Source of the DNA: Paraspadella gotoi
Taxonomy: Eukaryota; Chaetognatha
Direction: 5' to 3'
Assembly (NCBI GenBank): GCA_051294375.1
Contig: CM119266.1
Location: 17,974,087 to 18,038,086 of the forward strand
Length of the DNA: 64,000 bases
Shown one piece after another: positions 16,601-27,540 of this stretch. A program made the translations under genes and the position numbers. How positions within the stretch are numbered: the first letter of the stretch is position 1; each line of letters opens with the position of its first letter. The notes beneath the pieces are model-generated. The model was given only the letters and a program-made list of their open reading frames with translations, was not told where the DNA came from and did no database searches.

Positions 16601-16633
16601 ATCTTCATCAACTGGGAAGTCCTGGAGGGATGA
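7671..16633 (+). CDS. Kelch-like BTB-BACK-Kelch protein with long acidic N-terminal extension
   Basis: Probable substrate adaptor of a Cullin-3 ubiquitin ligase. Eighteen exons join in phase: 7671-7875, 7972-8203, 8323-8591, 9076-9264, 9338-9775, 9886-10087, 10480-10657, 11021-11183, 11952-12081, 12465-12672, 12762-12890, 12962-13083, 14277-14521, 14602-14727, 14805-15033, 15211-15361, 16343-16484, 16554-16633; total 3,438 nt, 1,145 residues. About 460 residues of acidic, Pro/Ser-rich sequence precede the BTB domain (CDFTLVADGQHFPVHKAVL, then SDYFRAMF). BACK follows (VRFPLMTGEELVD, CHKLILEAYQY, MQTSRTQV). Kelch blades follow with GG pairs (FLIGGQ, IFAIGGQG, SLYIIGG) and a C-terminal tail ending EEIFINWEVLEG. 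The BACK-Kelch hinge resembles, from memory, the KLHL9/13/26 group; subfamily is unproven. The start follows a TATA-like box. The donor of exon 5 lies at the edge of a TTCG microsatellite. Confidence 0.85.
9777..9836 (+). repeat. (TTCG)15 microsatellite in KLHL intron 5
   Basis: Fifteen perfect TTCG units fill over half of a 110-bp intron (9776-9885). The exon's only phase-compatible donor is the GT at 9776-9777, whose T is the first base of the repeat. Confidence 0.95.
11697..11880 (+). repeat. SINE-like interspersed repeat, copy 1 (KLHL intron)
   Basis: About 180 bp, nearly identical to 27541-27722. Shared landmarks are GAGACTGTGAGAGAGTC, GCAGGGACCTGCTATG and GGTTTTACCAATTTCAT (TTGTACCAATTTCAT in the other copy). 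There is no obvious tRNA promoter and no coding potential. It lies in the intron between the two BACK exons. Confidence 0.6.
13165..13320 (+). repeat. Decayed repeat with LTR/primer-binding-site look (KLHL intron)
   Basis: The segment is a diverged copy of 31900-32060; both contain TAGTGGCGCCG or AAGTGGCGCCG, then CCAGCGCAG or CCAACGCAG and AAGTCG. TGGCGCC after a possible LTR end is what a retroelement primer-binding site looks like, but no LTR pair or pol gene was found. The rest of the 1.2-kb intron (13084-14276) is GC-richer than other introns and may be more of the same element. Confidence 0.35.
15590..16060 (+). repeat. Interspersed repeat in KLHL intron 16, copy 1
   Basis: It matches 48160-48660 over several hundred bases: TTCCACTTGGACGATTCCATC / TTCCACTCGGATGATTCCATC, GAGTAATTGGCGTTCAAATAG, ATTCGATGTTCTGA and CTGCTGTAAG near the right end. 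The end GCAGATCC resembles the terminus of the element at 46591-47942. Confidence 0.5.
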
Positions 16634-17145
16634 GAGGGGTGGAGAGGGGCAAGAAGGAGAAATAGTGGGATATGGGATAATGAGGCGGGGAAACTCTCCT
16701 AGTCAAGTACTCATCATCAGTTCGGGGTTATGGGGAGGGGGGAATATATTTCGATTGTAGAGCGTATAGTTTAAGTGATATAAGTATGTATTGATCATTA
16801 ATTTTTCCTCGGAATTCATTTTTAATCCGGAATTTTTTTTTTGTCTGTTATTTAAATTGCTTAATAAAAGTATGTATTTCTCGTTGCTAAGATGACTTGA
16901 TAAACTATTTCGCGAGTTGTTTAATACATATTTGTTTTGTCATTATGGAGTGGCTCATAACTGACAAATTATCAGTTAGATTGTTAGGAAAACTTAGAAA
17001 TTAATTTCTAAAGTACTGAAATTCGTTTGCTTGTTAGTTTTTTTTTCTTCGCAGATCAAGAAAATTGAAATTTTAAGCCAATGGTAATTTAAAAAAATAA
17101 AGGCAAGTTAGTTTGAGCTTCCACATTCAAGAGTCAATCTCCACG
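16634..17145. other. Spacer between KLHL and the orphan gene
   Basis: It holds the presumed KLHL 3' UTR, with an AATAAA-type signal near 16862, and the promoter side of the next gene. No clear TATA box is visible and no coding exon is seen. Confidence 0.4.
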
Positions 17146-18693
17146 ATGCTTCGATGTGGTCGAGACGGTGACTACACCTACTTTATAAAATACGATGGCA
17201 GCATTGACGTTAACCCGACCGAATATTATGTTCCTGGAAAAGTAGTCGAATCGAGCCCCATCTATTTCACCGCTAAAGGCGTCTCTAAGTCCGATGTCGT
17301 TGAGAAAGTCCAGCCAGCCTCAGTCAGCACTCTCTCGCTCCGGACCCATGGGTATCACGAAGAATACTACCAACCAACCCTATATAACGTGCCGATCGTC
17401 GATACGTATGTCGGACCTCAGAACATCAATCACATGAGCAAATTCTATTCCGTTAACAACCTCCCACTTGTTGGTAACGTCAATCCCATTAACAACATCC
17501 AACTCACCAACAACGTCAATCCCTTTAGCTACGTCCAACACGTCAGCAACGGCAATCCCGGTAGCAACAGCCAATTTGTGAGCAACGTCAATCCCATTAA
17601 CAACTTCCAAATTTTTGGCGACATCTGTCCTGTTAACAACATCCAACCTGTTGGCAATGTCAATCCCGTTAACAACATTCAAAGCGGCAACGTGAAACTC
17701 TTCGAAGAGATCACCAACTGTGTTAGCAATCGTATCCATCCCCTGAAGGTGATCCCTGATCCCTACATCCCCGTTATTCCTCGACGAATTCATATCTCTC
17801 CGCTGCATCCTTCCACAGTCTTCGTCGTCAACAAAAATAAATTTGGGGGCATCAGGACGCCCGTACTCAAAGGCGTTATCTTTCCAAAACTGACATACGA
17901 TGAAATCGTCTTTAAATTATCCCCAATCTTCGTTGACTTTCTCTCCTACTTTTCCTACGAGGTTCGTCGTTTATTTGTTCTCCTGCCGCGCTTCGTCCAG
18001 AAAGCCCTGGTCGAGCACTACTCCGTGGCCAAGATCTCCCAATTCCCTCACGTCGCCTTCGTCTTTTTTGAGATGTGTGTTCGTGCGGGAAAGTTTACAA
18101 TCTCCGAGGTCAATCCATCCTTGGAGATCCTTATCTGCCAGGCGATCCTGCAAGCTCGCGAAGAGGGATTGCTAAAAATTTTCCCGGCACAACCCATCTT
18201 GCCTCAAGGACTCGCTAACGGGCCCGATTGCGGGGCCGAGGAGGTGCTGGCCGCAGTGCCGTTAATTTATCGTGTGTTGAATCCGAGTGTGACTTTCGAT
18301 TCGTCTATGATGAATGGTTCGATTCAGGAGGGGACACCATCAATGTCCATTACTCCAGCAATGTCACATACCCTAGCAGCTCAAGCCGAGAAGAATCCTG
18401 AGGCGCTATGGGCTACTGTGATGGCGAGGAAGGGGCCAGAGTCCGAACCACATTGGAATTTGCTTGTAGAGGCGGTGGAGCGAATGAGTATAGCGACAGC
18501 CTACGCGGTCATGAATTCCTTCGTGGCTTCCTCCGATACCTCTGTCCTTTCTCAGGTGGGGGAGGCTCTCGTTAGCTCCGTCTCAGTACCAAACAATGGG
18601 AGTATCAACCCGGTCATGAACGACCACATTATGCAGGATATTTTCTGGGATGTGATGAACGCTAAACCCGACAAAACCGGTGCTGGGGTGTGA
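17146..18693 (+). CDS. Unrecognised intronless protein with 12-residue NP/NN repeats
   Basis: I do not recognise this 515-residue protein. The ATG at 17146 is the first in the frame. Residues about 1-100 are tyrosine-rich. Residues 108-179 are six imperfect 12-residue units with consensus VGNVNPINNIQ plus one residue. Residues about 245-350 look like a helical domain (YDEIVFKLSPIFVDFLSYF, VRRLFVLLPRFVQKALVEHY, QFPHVAFVFFEMCVRAGKF, LEILICQAILQAREEGL). The rest is alanine- and serine-rich with predicted-looking helices and ends TGAGV. No signal peptide or obvious membrane segment is seen. The intact long frame, GC-richer than its flanks and with normal codon use, argues for a real gene. No intron interrupts it, unlike most neighbours, so it may be a retrogene, a transposon-derived gene or a fast-evolving lineage-specific gene. 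Confidence 0.72.
   Translation: MLRCGRDGDYTYFIKYDGSIDVNPTEYYVPGKVVESSPIYFTAKGVSKSDVVEKVQPASVSTLSLRTHGYHEEYYQPTLYNVPIVDTYVGPQNINHMSKFYSVNNLPLVGNVNPINNIQLTNNVNPFSYVQHVSNGNPGSNSQFVSNVNPINNFQIFGDICPVNNIQPVGNVNPVNNIQSGNVKLFEEITNCVSNRIHPLKVIPDPYIPVIPRRIHISPLHPSTVFVVNKNKFGGIRTPVLKGVIFPKLTYDEIVFKLSPIFVDFLSYFSYEVRRLFVLLPRFVQKALVEHYSVAKISQFPHVAFVFFEMCVRAGKFTISEVNPSLEILICQAILQAREEGLLKIFPAQPILPQGLANGPDCGAEEVLAAVPLIYRVLNPSVTFDSSMMNGSIQEGTPSMSITPAMSHTLAAQAEKNPEALWATVMARKGPESEPHWNLLVEAVERMSIATAYAVMNSFVASSDTSVLSQVGEALVSSVSVPNNGSINPVMNDHIMQDIFWDVMNAKPDKTGAGV
17467..17682 (+). repeat. 36-bp coding tandem repeat (6 units)
   Basis: Six 36-bp units in frame with the orphan gene, encoding LVGNVNPINNIQ, LTNNVNPFSYVQ, HVSNGNPGSNSQ, FVSNVNPINNFQ, IFGDICPVNNIQ and PVGNVNPVNNIQ. 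Units have diverged, but length is held exactly. Confidence 0.9.
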
Positions 18694-20158
18694 GGACTGA
18701 GGAGTTGGTTGGGGGGACGGGTTTTTATACATTGCTAGCAATGCTATTTCACTGATATATTTTGTAATGAAAGATTTACAAAGCAGCACAGATTCGGATG
18801 TGCAGGTACTTTAGTCCGAGTATCTCAGACATATATTTAATTTTAATCGTAGTTGACTTTTTATCTTTTTAGAATTTTATTAACGTTGACATTTTTATGA
18901 ATTTTCCCCTTTTTTGACATTAATCATGTGTTCATGTTAATTCGTCTTTTATAACGTCAAATCCCACTTATGATATTTTAGTAATTATTGTTGTAATGTT
19001 CTTCCTTGCCCAGCAACGATTTTTTTCCTATTTTAATCTGTTGTAGTCAACCTGTACTGTAGTTCCTCATTCATTCAGATTATTGAAGACAAAAACTGGA
19101 ATAATTAAAGCCATAAAATAGTACGTTTTGAACTCAAATAAAGAATCTATTAGTATTACCGCTCATCTGCGTTTAAAAATAGAAATCGCCAAAGTTACAA
19201 AAAAGATCGGACGCGAAAGCTGAGAAACCATTTTAATTAGTCGAGAACCGATAAATAAATTAAAGGAAAAATAATAATCAAATTATTTATTAGTGACTCA
19301 TTCGACAATAGTTTGTACTTGAATTGTTTATTCTCATACTAAGAGAAGACGAGCATTTTATTTCACCCGTTCATAAGAGTCTATCATGAGTTCCATATGA
19401 TTGAAGAAAAAGACGATGAATATTTGTAAAGGCTTTTAATCTTTATTAATTATATGTGTCCCGTTTGAAAACTCCGTTCTTGAAGCAAAGTAAAAACTGG
19501 TTCACAGTCTCTCTAATGCGGTCCAAGTGTTGAAACGCTCGTAAAAGGTCAATTAAACGTGTTATGAAACGAGGGGAGAGAGAGTGAAAAAGAGAAACAA
19601 GGCAACAGATTTCACAATACTTTCACAGTAGTTCTCATAGGTAATGTAGCAGAATAATTTGTGGATTATTTTAAATGAGATTATTTATTTTTATTTTTTA
19701 TTATTTATTTATTAAATGGGTTACTTTACTATTCGACGTCCGCAACCAACCTTAGCTACCAACGGTCGGTGGTTTGTTAATCCATTATTGTGGAATTCCT
19801 ATAAACTTATTTATGCCTCATCTCAATAGTTCGTAGCCGTAAGCATCCAAATATATCATAACCTCGTTTATTGACATAATTGACATAGGACATGATAGAC
19901 ACTGGTATCATTTGTAACACAGGCGATGACATAATAGAATTAGAAGAAGGTAGAGGGATAGAAGGGTAGTAGAAGTAGAAGAAGCTTAACTGGCTTATAG
20001 AATCCAAAGAGACAAAATTCCATCTTTAAAAAGGCATAAAATATTAGCAATGTTTTACAAGAGTTTTTCCAGACATGAGACTAAATTGTTACTGACTAAA
20101 AAACAAAACTAGGCAGTTAGAAACATCTGAGTTATTCTATGATTCAGTCACGGAGACT
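18694..20158. other. Non-coding AT-rich stretch before the assembly gap
   Basis: No coding exon, RNA gene or recognisable element was seen. The first few hundred bases are the likely 3' UTR of the orphan gene; an ATAAAG near 19138 is a possible polyadenylation site. Confidence 0.4.
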
Positions 20159-21002
20159 NNNNNNNNNNNNNNNNNNNNNNNNNNNNNNNNNNNNNNNNNN
20201 NNNNNNNNNNNNNNNNNNNNNNNNNNNNNNNNNNNNNNNNNNNNNNNNNNNNNNNNNNNNNNNNNNNNNNNNNNNNNNNNNNNNNNNNNNNNNNNNNNNN
20301 NNNNNNNNNNNNNNNNNNNNNNNNNNNNNNNNNNNNNNNNNNNNNNNNNNNNNNNNNNNNNNNNNNNNNNNNNNNNNNNNNNNNNNNNNNNNNNNNNNNN
20401 NNNNNNNNNNNNNNNNNNNNNNNNNNNNNNNNNNNNNNNNNNNNNNNNNNNNNNNNNNNNNNNNNNNNNNNNNNNNNNNNNNNNNNNNNNNNNNNNNNNN
20501 NNNNNNNNNNNNNNNNNNNNNNNNNNNNNNNNNNNNNNNNNNNNNNNNNNNNNNNNNNNNNNNNNNNNNNNNNNNNNNNNNNNNNNNNNNNNNNNNNNNN
20601 NNNNNNNNNNNNNNNNNNNNNNNNNNNNNNNNNNNNNNNNNNNNNNNNNNNNNNNNNNNNNNNNNNNNNNNNNNNNNNNNNNNNNNNNNNNNNNNNNNNN
20701 NNNNNNNNNNNNNNNNNNNNNNNNNNNNNNNNNNNNNNNNNNNNNNNNNNNNNNNNNNNNNNNNNNNNNNNNNNNNNNNNNNNNNNNNNNNNNNNNNNNN
20801 NNNNNNNNNNNNNNNNNNNNNNNNNNNNNNNNNNNNNNNNNNNNNNNNNNNNNNNNNNNNNNNNNNNNNNNNNNNNNNNNNNNNNNNNNNNNNNNNNNNN
20901 NNNNNNNNNNNNNNNNNNNNNNNNNNNNNNNNNNNNNNNNNNNNNNNNNNNNNNNNNNNNNNNNNNNNNNNNNNNNNNNNNNNNNNNNNNNNNNNNNNNN
21001 NN
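20159..21002. other. Assembly gap (844 N)
   Basis: Unknown bases. The right edge is pyrimidine-rich DNA running into a minisatellite, so the gap is probably caused by that repeat. Confidence 1.
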
Positions 21003-21189
21003 ATTGCTGTTTCAGCATGTCGTTTCCCCTCCTGTCCAGTTTGTGTAGACCTCTTCCCTCTCCCGCTTTACCTTCCCTCACCCCTCCCTTTCCCCCTCCC
21101 GCTCCCTGCTCTGATAGCTCTCTGCTACCCGCGGATTGCTCTCCTCAATTATCTAAAGCTCTCCTTGTCACTTCCCGCGCTCCTCCCTC

Positions 21190-21735
21190 CAGGCCCCTCC
21201 CTCCCTGTCCCCTCCCAGGTTGTTCATCCCCCTCCTGACTCCCCCTCTTTGTCTCCTTTCTTTCGACGTCCCCTCTTGCCACCCCAGGTTGGTTGTCCCC
21301 CACCTGTCTCCCCCTCTTGTCTCTTTCTTTTTGCGCCCCTCTTCCCCCCAGGTTGGTTGTCCCCCACTGGGCTCCCCCTCTTCATCTTCTTCCTTTCGAC
21401 ATCCCCTCTTGCCCTCAGGTTGGTTGTCCCCACACCTGACTTCCCCTTTTTTCATCTCTTTCCCTTCCCCTTACTACCCCAGGTTGGTTGTCCCCACTCC
21501 CTGATTCCCTCTCTTCGTCTCCTTCTTTTCAGCGTCCCCTCTTGCCACCCCAGGTTGGTTGTCCCCCTCCTGGCTCCCCCTCTTCATCTCCTTCTTTTTG
21601 ATATCCCCTCTTGCCACCCCAGGTTGGTTGTCCCTCACCTGACTTCCCTTTTCATCTCTTTCCTTCCGTTCTCCCCTCCATCTTGCCACCCCGGGTTGGT
21701 TGTCCTCTACCTGTTTCCCTTCCCTCTCCATCTGG
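21190..21735 (+). repeat. 65-71 bp pyrimidine-rich minisatellite
   Basis: Eight units, each beginning CCAGGTTGGTTGTCCCC or close, followed by a CT-rich spacer containing CCCCTCTT and CCCCTCTTGCCA. Unit starts lie near 21213, 21282, 21347, 21414, 21478, 21548, 21619 and 21688. The array may extend into the gap. Confidence 0.9.
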
Positions 21736-23393
21736 CACACCGTCTCCTCCGCACCATAGTTCTCTCGTGGTTTCTCCATTTTATGCGGTGTATCTAAACA
21801 CTTTAGGATAATACCTCCCGAAGGGGTTTGTCCCCGCTGCTTTTTCAGGTCTGGATTGAGTTTTGGGTGGTTTAAGGTACGGGTGATTGTTTAGGGGGGT
21901 CCCCTTATATGGCTGTGTAGGGGTTAGGTCGTCCTGGGTCTCTCGGCCCCGACTCTAACTCTACGGCTTCCCGCGGGGTGCTGCAGGCTGAATAAGGTAA
22001 CTATTAAAGTCTATACAAAAAGATATGTCTCTTTAAAACATAAGAAAATAACTATAAATAATTCTACAATTATATTTCGTTTTCCCTCTTGTGTCGAGTC
22101 TCAGTTTGCGCATTAATACATAATTTTTTTTGCGTAGTAATATAAATTTTTGTTAAGTTTTATAGAGACATTGTGATAAAGATGTCACGCCTCGTCTCTC
22201 TTTTTAAGGTCGTTTGGCCAATTCTAAGGTCTGTTTTTCGGTCCCTCAAAAAATCGTTGTTGAAATCAATTTCAAACTTTTCTAGTTTTATAAAAAAAAC
22301 ATATTTCGGATATGTTTGGGCTTCCATGTAAGTCTTCATCAGCGCAAAAACGAATTGACTTGTGAAAAAATATTTTCACAGACTCTCTCTTCAAATTTAA
22401 AAATCTGTAAAAACATTTGTTTTACAAATCAAGAGGTTTTTGCGCCCATAACGGGTCGATGGGCGGCTGCAGCCCAAATGGGCAGCTTAAAGAGTCTCGG
22501 CGTTGCTCGTATGCCACAGGACTCGGGCCGAAGGGCGTCAACAGTTTCACTAGCCCAGAGTCACTACACTAATAATATATCAAGAGAGTAACACAATAGA
22601 TCAGTAGCCACAGCATAGTGAGCACAATCCCGGTCGGCGAATGTTTCACCCTGTTATCGTAATTGTAAACTCAAACTAAATGATAATTTCAAAAAATTTA
22701 ATAAATGGAATAGTCTGATGGAGACGGAATCGTGAAGAGGAATCTCCAAAGACTCTGAACTTTCCGACATGTGATATTCATATTTATATTCATTGATATT
22801 CACTGTTCATTCATTACTTGTTCCCTTTCAGTTCTGTGAGCATCGCCCACAACAATCACCCTCTAACAAGTCAAACAAATATACGAACAAAAAACGTATT
22901 CTTTTTGTTTATATAACTTTTTAAGAATCTTTTAACAGAGGGCTTCTGTCGGGAAATCGACCTTCTGCTCACTTGTTAACTGGAAGGAAAACAAAATCAT
23001 CATCATCTGGACCGGTGCCTTCCCCTTACTAAGTGATGACGATGACCACGACGATGATGATGATATTAGCTTAAAATCAGTTCGACCCAGTCTTATTTTT
23101 AATTTAAATGTTCACCAATGACCATACAATCGCTTAACATCCAATTCACCAGAATTTGTAAAATTGTTGTTTTTCTTTTTTCCTTTCAGAAAAAAACAAA
23201 ACAAAAAACCCGTCTTCCTCTTTCACGGTTGTCTTGGCAACGGCGCTTCGAGTTTTCTCGTGTCTGACAAGTCACGTTTTCTTCAAATTGAATTAACTAA
23301 CTTATTTTGGTAATTTCTCCTTCGTTTCTTTTCTTTGCCTAACTACATGACTTCTTTCCTCTACCCGAACGCTCGATCTCTTTGCCCTACGAG
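21736..23393. other. Non-coding stretch upstream of the Lines-like gene
   Basis: It contains GC-richer islands (21800-21990 and 22440-22600) that look like old repeats rather than exons. A decayed hammerhead-like motif lies on the minus strand at 22305-22346 (core CTGATGA intact; the GAA box is CAA). A GAT/GAC-rich simple stretch is near 23005-23070. The promoter of the next gene should lie near 23200-23390; no motif is convincing. Confidence 0.4.
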
Positions 23394-25565
23394 ATGACTT
23401 CGACGATCGACTTGTATTTCCGCGCCACCATCGACGTCTTCTGTTACGACGACGCCGATTTCGCGCGTGAATCCGAGGTGTGGCTCTGGCGCTTTTGCGA
23501 AGACGGCGCCGCCGACCGGCTCGATTTCGATGCGGCGCTGCTCGAACTAAGTCTCGTTTCGTTGCTCTGCCTTCGTTCATACGGGGGCGGCGGCGTCGTC
23601 GGCGCACTTTTCGATTTCTCTCGATTGGGCGCCGCTTTGATCGGGATTCTGGAACGCTGGTCGAAAGGGGAGTTGATGAGAAGGCCTCTCGTTCCTTACG
23701 ACGACAACGATAATATGGACGACGACAATAATATGGACGACGACAGCGAACAATCTTCTCTTCGCCGTCAACTCGTTCGTCATTCCGTCATTAATTCTCT
23801 CTCCCTTCTCACCCTCGTTCGTGCCAAGACTCTCCAAGCACCGACGCCTTCAGCACCACCCCGGATTCTTCCTGCGCCATCAGCATCGCCCCCGATTCTT
23901 CCGGCGCCGTCAGCACCGCCCCCGATTCTTCCAGCGCCGTCAGCACCGCCCCCGATTCTTCCGGCGCTGTCAGCACCGCCCCCGAATCTTCCGGCGCCGT
24001 CAGCACCATCCCCGATTCTTGCGGCGCCATCAGCACCGCCCCCGATTCTTCCGGCGCCGTCAGCACCGCCCCCGATTCTTCCGGCGTCGTCAGCACCGTC
24101 CCCGATTCTTCCGGCGCCATCAGCACCGCCCCCGATTCTTCCGGCGCCGTCGGTTGGAACGGCGTCATTGTGGATCGAATACTTGAACTCCGTTTGGGCG
24201 ACGACGAAACGACGACATCTCTCGGGATCTTTCGTCGCGGCGCAGTTAAGATGCTTCGTGGCAGAGAACTTCGTCGCTCTTAAGTCGAGACTCGACGCCG
24301 ACGGATTCGTCGCAAGAGTCTTGTCGGATTCTTGGACGAGGATATTATATCTTAAACTCTGGCGTCGAACGATCAAAGTTAGTAGGAGAGAGAGAAGGAT
24401 GTGATTTCGCGTGAAAGTGAAAGTGAAAGTTTGTATATAGGGAAAGTAACAATTCTATCATTGTCCAAATTGAATAACATAAGGTATAAAGATAAACTAA
24501 TACCTTGTTAATTCTTCCCTTTCCTTTGGAATTAAAAAGAATTCCGTCGCTTCGAGGCCGATTGCCGATCCTAAAACCGCCCACAACGACAACAACAACC
24601 CCTCGTCTCTCCTCTCATCGTCTACGGATTACGAGACGACGCGCTCCATCTTGAAACTACTTCGATCTTGGGTCGCGTCAGTCGGCGGAGACGTCTCTGG
24701 CAGTATCTCCCATTTGTCGGTCGCTTTGGCCGACTTGACCGCAGCGTCGGCTAAAATATCGGCGATTCCCTTCGGATTCGCCGGAAATCGTGGACGAAAA
24801 TCGGCGGACGCGTCGCCATTGAAACGACTTTTCGTTTTGACCGGGATCGAGATTGCGGCGGCGATTGGCGACGGTCACGGGGGCGAAAGGCGCGAAAGTC
24901 ACGATCTTGGCCGCCATTTCGTCGAAACCTATCTCTCATCGTTGCTTGATCTCGTCGCGCCTTTTCCTTCCCATGAATGCGATTTCAAAAACCAACGAGA
25001 AACGGCGACGGTCCTGGTCCGAGAATTCTCCGAAAATGACGCCGATCTCATTTTCCTCTTTCGGTCGGCGCTTAATTATGCCCGATGCGGCGCCGCCAGG
25101 AACGGCGTCGCAATTCCCAGCGTCCACTCTCGCCTCGACCCATCCGTTCTCTTTTCTGAATTTTTCCTAAGCGTCAACTTCGACTGTAATCTTCTTCTTG
25201 ATTGGACAATCTCCTACGAGACGCAGTTCTCCCATTGGTTGGCGGACTGGCTCGAATGGATCGTCGATTCGGGACCCCATGATAGCTTCGATCACTTGGA
25301 CGCTGTTTTCCGCGGCGCCGAGAGAAACGTCGCCGTAGGTGACGCTTGTATTAGCGGCGCCGATTTGGTCCTGGAAACGACGCCAGATCGAGTCTTTTCC
25401 AGTATCGGACTTCTCGGTCTCAAATTGGAAGGCTGTCTCGAGCGACGAGCTATTCCGGAAGGGAGAGGCTTTGCGGAGATTTTGAGGAAGATCGAACGAG
25501 TGGAGGTTTCGTACGAAGAGTGGAAGGGCAAGTTTTTCGTGGACATGAATAAATCAACTGAGTGA
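23394..25565 (+). CDS. Lines-like protein (LINS1 homologue, tentative)
   Basis: Two exons, 23394-24377 and 24540-25565, both phase 0 at the junction (donor GTTAGT, acceptor AAAAAG), give 669 residues. The C-terminal part contains NCLL-type segments typical of what I remember of the Lines C-terminal domain: LLLDWTISYETQFSHWLADWL at about residues 548-567, preceded by VLFSEFFLSVNFDC. The N-terminal half is leucine-rich and helical (LDFDAALLELSLVSLLCLRS). Lines proteins are nuclear regulators of patterning in flies and linked to cognition in people. Residues 153-252 are ten exact 10-residue repeats, consensus SAPPPILPAP, which are not part of the family. The family call rests on a short remembered pattern; an ARM/HEAT-like protein of another family is possible. 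The gene itself is secure: long frames, GC-rich, clean splice. Confidence 0.55.
23851..24150 (+). repeat. 30-bp coding minisatellite, exactly ten units
   Basis: The unit CAGCACCGCCCCCGATTCTT plus CCGGCGCCGT repeats ten times with substitutions and no indels. It encodes SAPPPILPAP variants inside the Lines-like protein. Confidence 0.97.
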
Positions 25566-25819
25566 GAAATTGCTATTGCGAAAAATTGCTTGCTTGTTCC
25601 CCATCTACTATTGCGTCCAAAGTTGGCATTTGGATCCAACTAAGAAAAGGAACGAAAAAAGAGAAAGACTTGACGTAACAATGGTCACTATACAGTACAT
25701 AATGTCAATGATATAACACCGAACTGTATTGTTTGTAAACAAATATCGATTGTTTATATTTTCTAACACTTTTACAAAAGGCAAATAAGATCGACGGATT
25801 ACGACGAGAGTTTATGTCC

Positions 25820-26355
25820 AACAAACATACCATCAGTTAACATTCATTTATAAAAAAATTAGTTTTATGTTTTTTTAATTTTCGCAGTAGGCTATATTTA
25901 TTTATAGTACTATTCTTATAATATCGTAAAATTTCAAAATAGGCTTTTCTTAATTTTGATGGCAGATTTGAATTCTTCGTCAAAAGTTGATACAAGAAAA
26001 TATATATCATTTTTAAAAATTCTTTCATTAAGTGGGTTAAAAATTAAAAAAAATATATTTAACATACAAAAATTTTATTTGTAGTTTAAAATAATAGTTT
26101 TTCTGATTTTTGACCTTCTTTCTTTTTATCAACTTTTTATGACGAATTTAAATCTATAAAAAAATCTGTCAAAAAACCATTTTAAATTTTTAACATTTAT
26201 AGGGTTAGTACTAGGTATAAATATAGCCTACTACGTAAATTGCAAAGTTTATAAAATAATTTTGTTATACATTAATGTTCATTAGTTCAAGGTTGGTTAT
26301 TCCTCACTTTTAGAATTTTCATTAAAGTTAAATTTAGAATTTTTACTACGCTTTA
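25820..26355 (+). repeat. Palindromic TIR element, GCGTAGT family, copy 1
   Basis: Right end ACTACGCTTTA at 26345-26355. The two halves are inverted copies: TTCGCAGTAGGCTATATTTA near 25885 against AAATATAGCCTACTACG near 26218, with AAGTGGG motifs near the centre. Complete relative at 32223-32831. The left terminus is missing. Confidence 0.6.
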
Positions 26356-26403
26356 CTGTACAGACAAATCATATCCATGGCTTTGAAAATGCTGAGTCTA
26401 CAA

Positions 26404-27042
26404 TACAGAAGGCTTCATATTATAAAATGTGGTACCCCTTTTTTGTGACCAGAACACGTTCCGAGAAAACTACTGAATAGAATTTAATGAAATTTTGCAT
26501 GCGGAGTACCAGTAGTGATACAAATGGAACTATCGAGGCAAATTTTTACATTCAGCCCCTAAGCTGAGATAAGGGGCCCTGAGGGGGCAGCCCCTGAGGG
26601 TCACAAATTGTCAAAATTTTTTTTCATTTTTTTATTATTTTTGTTTTAAACAGTTGCACAGACGTTTACTCTTCCACAAAAACGTATTTATTACCTCAAA
26701 AATATTCATTTACCTTAATTTTTAGCTTCATGAAAATTTATCAATTTTAGTTCTAAAATGTTTTTTCTTATGTTTAAAACGTCAATGCACCTGATGCTAC
26801 TAAAAAAATTTGAAAAATAAAAAAGAAATTTTTAGCATTTTTTGGCCCCCCAGGGGTCCACCCCCAGGGCCCTGTATCTCTTGTCAGGGGTTGAATATCA
26901 AAATTCGCCTCGATAGTTCCATTTATATAGTCATTAGCACTCAAAATGTAAAATTTCATTAAATTCGATTGGGTAGTTTGGTGGCAACAGATTCTGGTCA
27001 CAAAAAAGGGGTACTACATTTTATAATATGAAGCCTTCTGTA
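26404..27042. repeat. Palindromic TIR element, CAGAAGG family, complete copy
   Basis: About 50 bp of terminal inverted repeat: TACAGAAGGCTTCATATTAT at 26404 and its inverse ending TGAAGCCTTCTGTA at 27042. Inner parts are also inverted (GGGGCCCTGAGGG on the left against CCCCCAGGGCCCTG on the right). Ends flanked by TA suggest a TA target duplication with CAGAAGG termini. No transposase frame is present. Confidence 0.8.
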
Positions 27043-27540
27043 TACTGATGAGCGGGGTTTTCCGTCTCTCGATCACCTCCTGAGAGTATCAATATCGCAG
27101 ATAGTAATCAGGTGAAACGCCAGTCTCTTGGAACAAGCATTAGCTACAACTGGAGGTAAGCAAAAGCAAGCATCGATATGCAATCAATATAACAATGATC
27201 TCTCAGGTAAGCTCGGCTTAGCCACGCAAATAGAACCAAATGTAAACCTTTTATAAACTCAACATAAGCATAATATAAACCACCTACAAACCCCGACGAT
27301 GGCTAAATAATATTAATGCAATCTGTATCAAATAAAATGATGATTAAACAGAGCAATAAAATAATAATGAATGTTTATAAACAAATATCGATTGTTTATA
27401 TTTTCAAACTCTTACAAAAAGTAAATAAGATCGACGAACTACAGTCTACAACGAGTTTATGTCCAACACTGCAACTCTACATTATATAATATAATATAAT
27501 ATATATATATTTTCCACTTCATTGATAGGGAAGCCAGGTA
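27043..27540. other. Repeat remnants between two elements
   Basis: AT-rich with no exon. The part at about 27370-27470 (AACAAATATCGATTG through GTTTATGTCCAACA) is a second copy of 25738-25825, so another short interspersed repeat is present in both places. Confidence 0.5.

Noticed and set aside
21190-21735. CRISPR-like array
   Set aside because: Adjacent degenerate units without unique spacers, in a eukaryotic genome; this is a minisatellite.
20139-21797. Very long open frames across the gap
   Set aside because: They consist of unknown bases plus minisatellite; no real protein signal.
23780-24376. Gly/Ala/Asp-rich minus-strand frame of 198 residues
   Set aside because: Mirror of the 30-bp repeat, which is open in several frames; the plus-strand frame is spliced into a longer gene.
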